Of a stretch of DNA of 5,044 bases, positions 1 through 5,044 are shown piece after piece. The notes below the pieces were generated by a model. That model worked only from the letters and a program-made list of their open reading frames with translations. It was not told the origin of the DNA and ran no database searches. The DNA is taken from contig JAAZED010000317.1 in NCBI GenBank assembly GCA_012512465.1, positions 1 to 5,044 on the forward strand, read 5' to 3'. Every line of letters begins with the position of its first letter. Position 1 is the stretch's first letter. Source of the stretch: Oxalobacter sp. GTDB lineage: Bacteria > Pseudomonadota > Gammaproteobacteria > Burkholderiales > Burkholderiaceae_D. The position numbers were made by a program, and so were the translations under genes.

Positions 1-45
1 AGCATTATTTCATGGGCATTGTCTACTTTATTATTGAAAAATTAA
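1..45 (+). CDS. C-terminal end of a phage-holin-4-type (PF04020-like) small membrane protein, partial
   Basis: Frame 1 is open from the window edge and reads SIISWALSTLLLKN, followed by TAA at 43-45. The hydrophobic tail with a Ser-Ile-Ile-Ser-Trp-Ala-Leu pattern resembles the end of the last membrane helix of the small four-helix 'phage holin family' proteins, which in many Burkholderiales lie between ahcY and metF. The stop codon is followed at once by the metF ATG, so the two genes are very likely cotranscribed and translationally coupled. The fragment is only 14 residues, so the family assignment rests on recall of the usual motif and gene order. The protein's function is unknown; the holin name is historical and does not imply a phage role here. 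Confidence 0.55.
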   Translation, partial: SIISWALSTLLLKN

Positions 46-891
46 ATGTCATCTCATCATTTCAGTATTGAGTTTTTTCCTCCGAAAACACCGGAGGCAT
101 GTGAAAGGCTGCGGGAAACCCGCAGACAGTTGTATCAGCTTTCACCGGAATATTTTTCCGTTACGCGTGGAGCAGGCGGATCAACAAGCGAAGGGACGCA
201 GGATGTAGCGCTTGAAATCCACAATGAAGGTCAGCGGGCGGCACCCCATGTTACCTGTATCGGCACAACCCGCGAGATGATTCGCGAAAAAATCATGGAT
301 TACAAGTCGAAGGGCATTCGCCATCTGGTTGCCTTGCGGGGTGATTTGCCCAGTGCTTATGGTGTGCTGGGTGAATTTCATTATGCCAATGAACTGGTGG
401 AGTTTGTCCGGGCCGAGACAGGTGACTGGTTTTATATGGATGTGGCGGCTTATCCGGAGATGCATCCCCAGGCCAAATCGCCGCAGGACGATCTGGACAA
501 TTTTGTCAGGAAGATCAACGCAGGAGCCGATGCCGCGATTACCCAATATTTCTATAATCCGGATGCATATTTCCGTTTTGTAGAAAATGTACAGGCCCAG
601 GGCGTGAATGTACCGATTATTGCCGGTATTATGCCGATTACCAATTACGCCAGCCTGGCGCGTTTTTCCGATACATGCGGTGCTGAAATACCGCGCTGGA
701 TACGTCTGAAGCTGGAAAGTTATGGCGATGATCTCGAATCCATTCGCGAATTCGGGCTGGATGTGGTGACGCGGTTGTGCGAGCGTTTGCTTGGGGGCGG
801 CGCACCGGGTTTTCATTTTTATAGCCTGAACCAGGCCGCACCGGTTGAAGCCTTGTGTGAGCGCCTGCGTCAGAGCGGCTACCGCACCTGA
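46..891 (+). CDS. metF: 5,10-methylenetetrahydrofolate reductase [NAD(P)H]
   Basis: This FAD-dependent cytosolic enzyme reduces 5,10-methylene-THF to 5-methyl-THF, the methyl donor for methionine synthase. The 281-residue TIM-barrel protein is complete. It starts with the family opening SIEFFPPKT, whose Glu9 matches the catalytic Glu28 of E. coli MetF. It also has FSVTRGAGGS (38-46), HVTC (68-71), LRGDLP (97-102, with the Asp that interacts with FAD and folate), AAYPEMHPQAKS (134-145), TQYFY (166-170, Gln matching E. coli Gln183) and GIMPITNY (194-201). The ATG at 46 directly follows the stop of the upstream gene. No Shine-Dalgarno sequence is visible in the A/T-rich stretch before it, so translation probably depends on coupling. 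The start still fits, because the conserved motif begins at residue 7. It converges on nusB across a strong terminator. Length and motifs are normal for bacterial MetF, with no sign of disruption. Confidence 0.97.
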   Translation: MSSHHFSIEFFPPKTPEACERLRETRRQLYQLSPEYFSVTRGAGGSTSEGTQDVALEIHNEGQRAAPHVTCIGTTREMIREKIMDYKSKGIRHLVALRGDLPSAYGVLGEFHYANELVEFVRAETGDWFYMDVAAYPEMHPQAKSPQDDLDNFVRKINAGADAAITQYFYNPDAYFRFVENVQAQGVNVPIIAGIMPITNYASLARFSDTCGAEIPRWIRLKLESYGDDLESIREFGLDVVTRLCERLLGGGAPGFHFYSLNQAAPVEALCERLRQSGYRT

Positions 892-911
892 TTGGTTTTT
901 ATGCGTCGGGA

Positions 912-941
912 AAAACAGGCAGACGAGGTTCTGCCTGTTTT
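912..941. terminator. Bidirectional Rho-independent terminator between metF and nusB
   Basis: The core is a perfect 9-bp repeat, ACAGGCAGA (915-923) and TCTGCCTGT (930-938). Three A-T pairs (912-914 with 939-941) extend it to 12 bp around a 6-nt loop (CGAGGT). On the + strand it is followed by TTTTATTTT, which would end metF transcripts. On the - strand it runs into five T residues (complement of 911-915), which would end the ribBA-ribH-nusB transcript. The right arm overlaps the nusB stop codon (940-942), so one hairpin serves both convergent units. This is read directly from the sequence; termination itself is inferred. Confidence 0.93.
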
Positions 942-1410
942 ATTTTGCCCTGTCTGCATCAACTTCGACTGCGCGCAGTTTGGCGGCCAGCTTGTCCAGT
1001 ACGCCGTTGACGAATTTGTGTCCGTCGATGCCGCCAAATGATTTGGTCAGTTCAACGGCTTCATTGATGACGACACGGTAAGGAATTTCCGGATGACTGG
1101 TAAGCTCATGTGCACCTAAAAGCAGGGAGGCATATTCAACCGGAGAAAGCTCTTCAATCGTGCGATCCAGAAGGGGGGCAATTTCTTCACGCAGGGTATC
1201 GGCCTGTTGAATGGCGCCTGAGACGAGGGCGACAAAATGTTCTGTATCAGCCTTGTCAAAACCGTGCGCCTGGCGAATGTGTTCAATGATAACCGGCGCA
1301 TCATCCTGGTTAAGCAGCCACTGGTACAGGGCTTGTAAAGCAAATTCGCGTGACCGGCGGCGCGGTGAGCGGTTTTTGTTCGGGTTCGCGTGTATGCTTT
1401 TGGCGTTCAT
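940..1410 (-). CDS. nusB: Transcription antitermination factor NusB
   Basis: NusB binds the boxA RNA element together with NusE (ribosomal protein S10) and supports antitermination in rRNA operons. The 156-residue all-helical protein carries the arginine-rich N-terminal segment [17 protein letters not shown] (14-30), [16 protein letters not shown] (88-103), and the family signature [19 protein letters not shown] (109-127) followed by [12 protein letters not shown] (131-142). I chose the ATG at 1410 because its product begins at a typical distance from the Arg-rich helix. An in-frame TTG at 1452 would add 14 residues ([14 protein letters not shown]) of no family character and also lacks a ribosome binding site. 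Neither start has a strong Shine-Dalgarno; a GGACAG lies 13 nt before the ATG, which is too far to be convincing. It is the last gene of the ribBA-ribH-nusB operon, 62 nt after ribH, and linkage of nusB to ribH is common in proteobacteria. Its stop codon lies inside the terminator stem. Confidence 0.95.
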   Translation of the reverse strand: MNAKSIHANPNKNRSPRRRSREFALQALYQWLLNQDDAPVIIEHIRQAHGFDKADTEHFVALVSGAIQQADTLREEIAPLLDRTIEELSPVEYASLLLGAHELTSHPEIPYRVVINEAVELTKSFGGIDGHKFVNGVLDKLAAKLRAVEVDADRAK

Positions 1411-1472
1411 GATGTGATGGTATCTGTCCGGTAAAGTCAGGGATCGTAACAATGTGTAAAGGGGTTTGAAAT

Positions 1473-1970
1473 TTATTCGTCTTCGGCATGTTCCTCTGCC
1501 GTCGCTTCAAGCTCTTCAAGCGAAATAGCCAGATTGGCCATTTCCACTGCGACCCGAGCCGCATCGGTTCCTTTTTCCACCATTCGGCTCTCAGCCTGTT
1601 CATCGGTGTCGGTTGTCAGGATGGCATTGGCAATGGGAATGCCATAATCAAGGCCGATACGGGTGATGCCTGCCGCGGATTCATTGGAAACAATTTCAAA
1701 ATGATAGGTTTCCCCACGAATGACGGTTCCCACGGCAATCAGGGCATCAAACTGCTGGGATTCTGCCATTTTCTGCAGAACGAGCGGAATTTCCAGCGCA
1801 CCTGGTACGGTGGCAATCAGGATGTCCTCATCGGCAATCCCCAGGCGTTTCAATTCAGCCAGGCAGGCGGAAAGGAGCCCATGGCAGATATCTTCGCTGA
1901 AACGCGATTGAACAATGCCAATCCGTAAATCCTCGCCCTGCAAATCAATTTTAAAGGTAGCAATATTCAT
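1473..1970 (-). CDS. ribH: 6,7-dimethyl-8-ribityllumazine synthase (riboflavin synthase beta chain)
   Basis: The enzyme condenses 3,4-dihydroxy-2-butanone 4-phosphate (made by the gene just upstream) with 5-amino-6-ribitylaminouracil to form lumazine, the penultimate step of riboflavin synthesis. The 165-residue protein shows the substrate-binding QSRFSEDI (21-28), VPGALEIPL (55-63), and [17 protein letters not shown] (81-97), which carries the catalytic His90 (B. subtilis His88). [14 protein letters not shown] (116-129) holds the conserved Arg. It is slightly longer than E. coli RibH (156 residues) because of a Glu-rich acidic tail (about 151-165: [15 protein letters not shown]). The start is supported by a GGAG at 1978-1981, 7 nt before the ATG. 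It lies 27 nt after the ribBA stop, in one operon. Family members form pentamers or icosahedral capsids; the sequence alone does not say which applies here. Confidence 0.97.
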   Translation of the reverse strand: MNIATFKIDLQGEDLRIGIVQSRFSEDICHGLLSACLAELKRLGIADEDILIATVPGALEIPLVLQKMAESQQFDALIAVGTVIRGETYHFEIVSNESAAGITRIGLDYGIPIANAILTTDTDEQAESRMVEKGTDAARVAVEMANLAISLEELEATAEEHAEDE

Positions 1971-1997
1971 GAATTGTCTCCAACGGTGAGGGTGGGT

Positions 1998-3113
1998 TTA
2001 TCGACCATCTGATTTTTCCAGATAGCCTGTTACATCCAGATTAAATCCGGCCATGGATGGCATTTTTCTCGGGTTACCCAAAAGCCGCATCTTCCCGACA
2101 CCCAGATCCCGCAGGATTTGTGCACCAATACCATAGGTGCGCAAGTCGTTGCTTCCTGCGTGTACGGCGGATGAAATGTCTGTCGTGTCGATCTGGTTAA
2201 AACGGAAAAATACATCTTCGGCAGATGCTTCACAGTTTAACAGTACCATAACTCCCCCGTGAGTGGTAGCAAGCATCTTCATTGCAGAGACCATATCCCA
2301 GGAGTGACTGATCGTTTCGGTTTCCATCAGGTCAATCAATGAGACAGGTTGATGAACGCGCACAAAGGTTTCCCTGTCAGCCTCAATTTTTCCATGAAAC
2401 AGCGCCAGGTGGGCCGATCCACCCGGCTTGTCGCGGTAGGCCACAGACTGGAATGTGCCAAACGGGGTGTTAAGCGACCGTTCGCCCATTCTTTCAATAA
2501 TGCTTTCATGCTGGCTGCGATATCGGATAAGGTCGGCGATTGTCCCGACACGAATGCCGTGTTTTTCCGCAAATAACAGCAGATCAGGCAGGCGTGCCAT
2601 GGAGCCATCCTCATTTAATACCTCGCAGATCACGCTGGCAGGGGTAAGGCCGGCCAGTTCGGCCAGGTCACATCCGGCTTCTGTATGCCCTGCACGCATC
2701 AGCACACCGCCTGGCCTGGCCATGATGGGAAAAATATGGCCAGGCTGGACGATATCTTCCGGATGCGCGTCAGGTGCAACCGCCGCCTGTACGGTTTTTG
2801 CGCGATCGTGCGCGGATATGCCGGTAGAGACTCCTTCTGCCGCTTCAATGGAAAGGGTAAAAGCGGTATTGAATTTGCCGCCATTGTCGCGGGTCATCAA
2901 TTCCAGCCCAAGCTGGCGGCAACGTTCTTTTGTCAGTGTCAGGCAGACCAGGCCGCGTGCGTGAGTCACCATGAAGTTAATAGCTTGCGGTGTCACAAAA
3001 TCTGCGGCTAAAATCAGGTCACCCTCGTTTTCGCGGTCTTCGTCATCGACAAGAACCACCATCTGGCCTGTACGAAAGGCATCAATAATTTCTTCTGTAG
3101 AGGAGATTGGCAT
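1998..3113 (-). CDS. ribBA: 3,4-dihydroxy-2-butanone-4-phosphate synthase with degenerate GTP cyclohydrolase II-like C-terminal domain (RibBX-type)
   Basis: The N-terminal half (about 1-200) is an intact RibB domain, which converts ribulose 5-phosphate to 3,4-dihydroxy-2-butanone 4-phosphate plus formate. It has the acidic metal-binding motif DDEDRENEGDL (23-33), THARGLVC (50-57), STGISAHDRAKT (96-107), RPGGVLMRAGHTEAGC (133-148) and the conserved Glu in ICEVLNEDG (162-170). The C-terminal half (about 205-371) aligns in order with GTP cyclohydrolase II (TPFG, HLAL.HG, VRVH, DLRTYGIGAQILRDLGV, MRLLGNP). However, after VRVH (251-254) the usual three zinc-binding cysteines are replaced by QPVSLIDLMETE, and the catalytic R-Q-E-G-R-G-type segment reads VLLNCEAS (290-297). 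GTP cyclohydrolase activity is therefore unlikely. Many database entries still call such proteins bifunctional RibBA; the better description is RibB with an inactive second domain. It is the first gene of the operon with ribH and nusB. The ATG at 3113 has AGGGA at 3121-3125, 8 nt upstream. I see no FMN riboswitch in the upstream 134 bp. Confidence 0.95.
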   Translation of the reverse strand: MPISSTEEIIDAFRTGQMVVLVDDEDRENEGDLILAADFVTPQAINFMVTHARGLVCLTLTKERCRQLGLELMTRDNGGKFNTAFTLSIEAAEGVSTGISAHDRAKTVQAAVAPDAHPEDIVQPGHIFPIMARPGGVLMRAGHTEAGCDLAELAGLTPASVICEVLNEDGSMARLPDLLLFAEKHGIRVGTIADLIRYRSQHESIIERMGERSLNTPFGTFQSVAYRDKPGGSAHLALFHGKIEADRETFVRVHQPVSLIDLMETETISHSWDMVSAMKMLATTHGGVMVLLNCEASAEDVFFRFNQIDTTDISSAVHAGSNDLRTYGIGAQILRDLGVGKMRLLGNPRKMPSMAGFNLDVTGYLEKSDGR

Positions 3114-3132
3114 AATCAGATCCCTGGAAACC

Positions 3133-3153
3133 TCATATTCTAAATGAATATGA
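3133..3153. repeat. Perfect 8-bp-arm inverted repeat, possible operator or 5'-UTR hairpin of ribBA
   Basis: TCATATTC (3133-3140) and GAATATGA (3146-3153) are exact reverse complements separated by TAAAT. Flanking CCTG (3123-3126) and CAGG (3157-3160) can also pair outside an internal loop, giving a nested structure. The repeat lies 20 nt upstream of the ribBA start, just beyond its ribosome binding site, and about 64 bp upstream of the proposed gdx -10 box. Its symmetry and size suit either a dimeric repressor site or an A/U-rich hairpin in the ribBA leader. No specific regulator consensus is recognised. Confidence 0.5.
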
Positions 3154-3194
3154 CCTCAGGCGTGGAAAGGATAAGATACGTTGGCAGCAATGGT

Positions 3195-3222
3195 TTTGTC
3201 TTTTTCCGGATTTGCCTATACT
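3195..3222 (+). promoter_or_regulatory. Candidate sigma-70 promoter for gdx/sugE
   Basis: TATACT at 3217-3222 matches five of six bases of the TATAAT -10 box. The -35 region is weak: TTTGTC (3195-3200, 16-bp spacer) or TTGTCT (3196-3201, 15-bp spacer). Transcription would begin near 3229, giving a leader of only about 20 nt, enough for the ribosome binding site but not for a known guanidine riboswitch. This box also lies inside the longer alternative reading frame that starts at TTG 3212, which argues for the ATG at 3248. Confidence 0.4.
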
Positions 3223-3236
3223 GCTTATTTTTGCTC

Positions 3237-3240
3237 AAGG
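3237..3240 (+). promoter_or_regulatory. Ribosome binding site that decides the gdx start
   Basis: AAGG sits 7 nt before the ATG at 3248. The competing in-frame TTG at 3212 has no purine-rich sequence at a suitable distance, so this site favours the 106-residue product. Confidence 0.6.
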
Positions 3241-3247
3241 TAACGCG

Positions 3248-3568
3248 ATGTCCTGGTTAATATTGTTTCTTGCCGGTCTTTTTGAAATGGGATGGGCCAT
3301 CGGATTGAAATACAGCGAAGGATTTACCCGGATATGGCCCAGCGTATGGACGGCGGTTTCGATGCTGATCAGCGTGGTTTTGCTTGGCCTTGCCATGAAA
3401 AACCTCCCCGTTGGGACCGCTTATGCTGTATGGGTCGGGGTGGGTGCTGTCGGTACGGTGATCCTGGGAGTTTATCTTTTTGGTGATCCAATCAATCTGC
3501 CCAGGATCATCAGCATGGGGTTGATTGTCGCAGGGATTATCGGGCTTAAACTGGCGTCACCAGATTAA
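3248..3568 (+). CDS. sugE: SMR-family guanidinium exporter Gdx (formerly SugE)
   Basis: This small inner-membrane protein of four helices works as a dual-topology dimer and exchanges guanidinium ions for protons. The 106-residue product begins MSWLILFLAGLFEMGWAIGL and carries the central proton/substrate residue Glu13, with Trp16, Lys21, Ser42, Tyr59 and Trp62. It has the family segment LPVGTAYAVWVGVGAVG (53-69) and the ending GIIGLKL with Lys101. Glu13, Ser42, Tyr59 and Trp62 match the binding-site residues described for guanidinium-selective SMR proteins, so I favour Gdx over the promiscuous drug exporter EmrE. The ATG at 3248 is chosen because the family starts MSW and a ribosome binding site precedes it; the TTG at 3212 would add 12 residues. 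It is a single-gene unit, divergent from ribBA and convergent with mnmE. No guanidine riboswitch is visible upstream, although such control is common for this family. Confidence 0.93.
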   Translation: MSWLILFLAGLFEMGWAIGLKYSEGFTRIWPSVWTAVSMLISVVLLGLAMKNLPVGTAYAVWVGVGAVGTVILGVYLFGDPINLPRIISMGLIVAGIIGLKLASPD

Positions 3569-3573
3569 GCCCG
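3541..3573. terminator. Long hairpin across the gdx stop codon, possible (weak) bidirectional terminator
   Basis: CGGGCTTAA (3541-3549) pairs with TTAAGCCCG (3565-3573). After a single A-A mismatch, CTGG (3551-3554) pairs with CCAG (3560-3563) around the loop CGTCA. This makes 13 pairs in one structure, covering the last codons and TAA (3566-3568) of gdx. The + strand continues CTTTGAA, with only three T residues, and the - strand ends in ATAATCC, so neither direction has a good U-tract. It may be a weak or Rho-assisted terminator, or a 3'-end stabiliser, for the convergent gdx and mnmE transcripts. The structure is read from the sequence; the role is inferred. Confidence 0.5.
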
Positions 3574-3597
3574 CTTTGAACAGGCAGGGCGGTTGAA

Positions 3598-4986
3598 TTA
3601 TTTGCCGATGCAGAACCGGGAAAAAATCACGCCAAGCAGATCGTCTGAGCTGAAGTTTCCTGTGATGCTGTTCAAGGCATCCTGGGCCAGCCTCAGTTCC
3701 TCTGCCAGCAGATCGAGTGCCGGTTTTTCCTGCGCTATCTGCTGTGATGCAATGGCCAGATGCTCTCCGGCGACTTTCATGGCAACCAGGTGGCGCTCCC
3801 TGGCCAGATAGTTGGATTCGCCCGTCTGGTGCCAACCGGCTATGCGCAGCAGTTCATCGCGCAGCAGGTCGATCCCGCTGCCGTCATGCGTGGAAAGATA
3901 AACCTGGGTTGTGTCCAGAATATGATCAACCGAAGGACGGTGACCGGAAAGGTCAATCTTGTTCCAGACCTGGATGACAGGTATGCCGTCCGGGAATTCT
4001 GCGGCCACTTTTTCATCGTTGCGTGTGGGACCCTGACTGGCGTCCAGGAGATGCAGGATGATGTCTGCCCGGCTGATTTCTCCCCAGGCGCGTTCAATAC
4101 CGATTTTTTCCACCTCATCACTGGTATCCTGGTCGGTCCTGAGCCCGGCGGTATCGATGAGGGTGATGGGCACGCCATTAATCTGTATGGTTTCCACCAC
4201 CTTGTCACGGGTGGTACCGGCAATAGGGGTGACAATGGCAACATTATTGCCCGCCAGTTTGTTTAACAGGGATGATTTCCCGACATTGACCTGTCCGGCA
4301 AGCACGACATGAAGTCCTTCCCGTAAAAGCGCTCCCTGTGCCGCCTGAACAAAAATGTTTTCAAGCAGTTCGCGAATGGATGCCAGTCTGCCGCTGGCAT
4401 CCGCTTTCTGGACAAACTCAATATCTTCTTCAGGAAAGTCCAGGCTGGATTCCACCAGCGCCCGCAACTGGACAATCTGGTCAACCAGTTCATGAATTTC
4501 TCTGGAGAAGACACCCGAAAGGGAACGGGATGCGGATCGGGCCGCAGCCTCTGTTGTTGCCTCAATCAGGTCAGCCACCGCTTCTGCCTGTGCCAGGTCC
4601 AGCTTGTCATTCATGAATGCCCGGCGAGTAAACTCGCCCGGCTCGGCCAGTCTCAAACCGATAGTTTTTCCGGCTTCCAGGCAGCGTTCCTGCAGCATTT
4701 GCAGGACAATCGGACCACCGTGCCCCTGCAGTTCGAGAACCTCTTCTCCGGTATAGGAGTGTGGTGCCTTGAAGTACAGGACGATACCCTTGTCGATCAG
4801 GTTGTTTTCATGGTCGGAAAAAGGCAGATAGTAGGCATGACGCGGCGTAAGCGGGAGAACCGATGGCGACAGTGCGCCAAACAGTTTTTGCATGACAGGT
4901 GAAAGGTCTTTTCCGGAAATACGGATGATACCAACACCGCCGCGACCCGGCGCTGTTGCGATGGCAATAATCGGGGAGGAATCCAT
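3598..4986 (-). CDS. mnmE: tRNA uridine-5-carboxymethylaminomethyl(34) synthesis GTPase MnmE (TrmE)
   Basis: MnmE acts with MnmG to modify the wobble uridine of certain tRNAs, using methylene-THF, FAD and GTP. The 462-residue protein is complete. Its N-terminal folate-binding domain (about 1-120) starts with [19 protein letters not shown] (7-25) and includes [14 protein letters not shown] (78-91) and [20 protein letters not shown] (112-131). A helical domain follows, interrupted by the G domain (about 225-385): P-loop GQVNVGKS (231-238), TPIAGTTRD (253-261), DTAG (278-281) and NKID (342-345). It ends in FCIGK (458-462) with the catalytic Cys459. In the P-loop, Val233 stands where most MnmE proteins have proline (GxPN); the GKS is intact. 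The start fits the family N-terminus, but no Shine-Dalgarno is visible before it. It converges on gdx. In many relatives yidC lies just upstream, but the window ends too soon to show this. Confidence 0.97.
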   Translation of the reverse strand: MDSSPIIAIATAPGRGGVGIIRISGKDLSPVMQKLFGALSPSVLPLTPRHAYYLPFSDHENNLIDKGIVLYFKAPHSYTGEEVLELQGHGGPIVLQMLQERCLEAGKTIGLRLAEPGEFTRRAFMNDKLDLAQAEAVADLIEATTEAAARSASRSLSGVFSREIHELVDQIVQLRALVESSLDFPEEDIEFVQKADASGRLASIRELLENIFVQAAQGALLREGLHVVLAGQVNVGKSSLLNKLAGNNVAIVTPIAGTTRDKVVETIQINGVPITLIDTAGLRTDQDTSDEVEKIGIERAWGEISRADIILHLLDASQGPTRNDEKVAAEFPDGIPVIQVWNKIDLSGHRPSVDHILDTTQVYLSTHDGSGIDLLRDELLRIAGWHQTGESNYLARERHLVAMKVAGEHLAIASQQIAQEKPALDLLAEELRLAQDALNSITGNFSSDDLLGVIFSRFCIGK

Positions 4987-5044
4987 ATTTTTTATGCTGA
5001 TGAATGAAATCGGATGTTAGGGATAAAATTTTCTTCTGGAGCTG

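Larger units (their letters stand above)
3114..3247. promoter_or_regulatory. Divergent intergenic control region between ribBA (-) and gdx/sugE (+)
   Basis: This 134-bp stretch must carry the start signals of two divergent transcripts. On its left are the ribBA ribosome binding site (3121-3125) and an A/T-rich inverted repeat (3133-3153). On its right are the candidate gdx -10 box and ribosome binding site. I could not find a convincing -35/-10 pair for ribBA; TTATCC (3174-3169) and CATATT (3152-3147) with a 16-bp spacer is only a weak candidate. I looked for the FMN riboswitch (ribBA) and the guanidine-I, -II and -III riboswitches (gdx) and recognised none. Confidence 0.6.

Noticed and set aside
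181..816. Long open frame on the - strand (211 codons) opposite metF
   Set aside because: It lies entirely antisense to a clearly conserved metF, shows no family motif, and is explained by codon bias of the sense gene.
1411..1452. Upstream TTG start for nusB, adding 14 residues
   Set aside because: There is no ribosome binding site, the added residues have no family character, and the ATG at 1410 gives a normal-length NusB.
1488..1928. Open frame of 146 codons on the + strand opposite ribH
   Set aside because: It is a shadow of the conserved lumazine synthase gene, without a ribosome binding site or motif support.
2455..2964. Open frame of 169 codons on the + strand opposite ribBA
   Set aside because: It is antisense to the RibB domain, rich in Ser, Arg and Ala as expected for a shadow frame, with no recognisable domain.
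3212..3247. Upstream TTG start for gdx/sugE, adding 12 residues
   Set aside because: The family begins MSW, a ribosome binding site precedes the ATG at 3248, and the likely -10 box lies inside the proposed extension.
3114..3247. FMN or guanidine riboswitch in the divergent intergenic region
   Set aside because: I could not find the conserved core sequences of the FMN element or the ACGR-loop hairpins of guanidine-II, nor the ykkC core. Only a simple inverted repeat is visible.
3760..4266. Open frame of 168 codons on the + strand opposite mnmE
   Set aside because: It is antisense to the G domain of mnmE, whose motifs are all intact, and its translation resembles no known protein.
4987..5044. 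The end of yidC upstream of mnmE
   Set aside because: Gene order in relatives makes it plausible, but none of the three frames in these 58 bases gives a recognisable YidC C-terminus, so it cannot be supported.

Overview
The window (about 5 kb, roughly balanced GC) is an ordinary stretch of bacterial housekeeping chromosome. The gene types and order suggest a betaproteobacterium of the order Burkholderiales. The moderate GC and the protein sequences would fit an Oxalobacter-like member of the Oxalobacteraceae. That placement is inference from gene content and recall of related proteins, not a database match. I see no mobile element, CRISPR array, rRNA or tRNA, and no sign of a new defence or biosynthetic system.

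Layout, left to right: (1) the last 14 codons of a small membrane protein (phage-holin-4-type family), whose stop codon directly abuts metF (46-891, +), a full methylenetetrahydrofolate reductase. (2) A strong bidirectional intrinsic terminator at 912-941 separates metF from a leftward operon. (3) That operon, read right to left, is ribBA (3113-1998), ribH (1970-1473) and nusB (1410-940): riboflavin synthesis plus an antitermination factor. (4) A 134-bp divergent intergenic region (3114-3247) holds a perfect 8-bp-arm inverted repeat close to ribBA and a plausible -10 box and ribosome binding site for a small exporter gene. (5) gdx/sugE (3248-3568, +) encodes an SMR-family guanidinium exporter. 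Its last codons and stop lie in a long hairpin at the convergent junction with (6) mnmE (4986-3598, -), the complete tRNA-modifying GTPase. (7) The last 58 bases are the start of the upstream region of mnmE.

Functionally, RibBA makes 3,4-dihydroxy-2-butanone 4-phosphate, which RibH condenses with the pyrimidine intermediate to give lumazine, the direct precursor of riboflavin. The second half of RibBA resembles GTP cyclohydrolase II but lacks the zinc cysteines and the catalytic segment, so a separate RibA should exist elsewhere in the genome. This RibBX-like architecture is the most informative point in the window. MetF and MnmE both use folate and FAD or FAD-derived chemistry, so flavin supply is a loose common theme, but there is no evidence of co-regulation.
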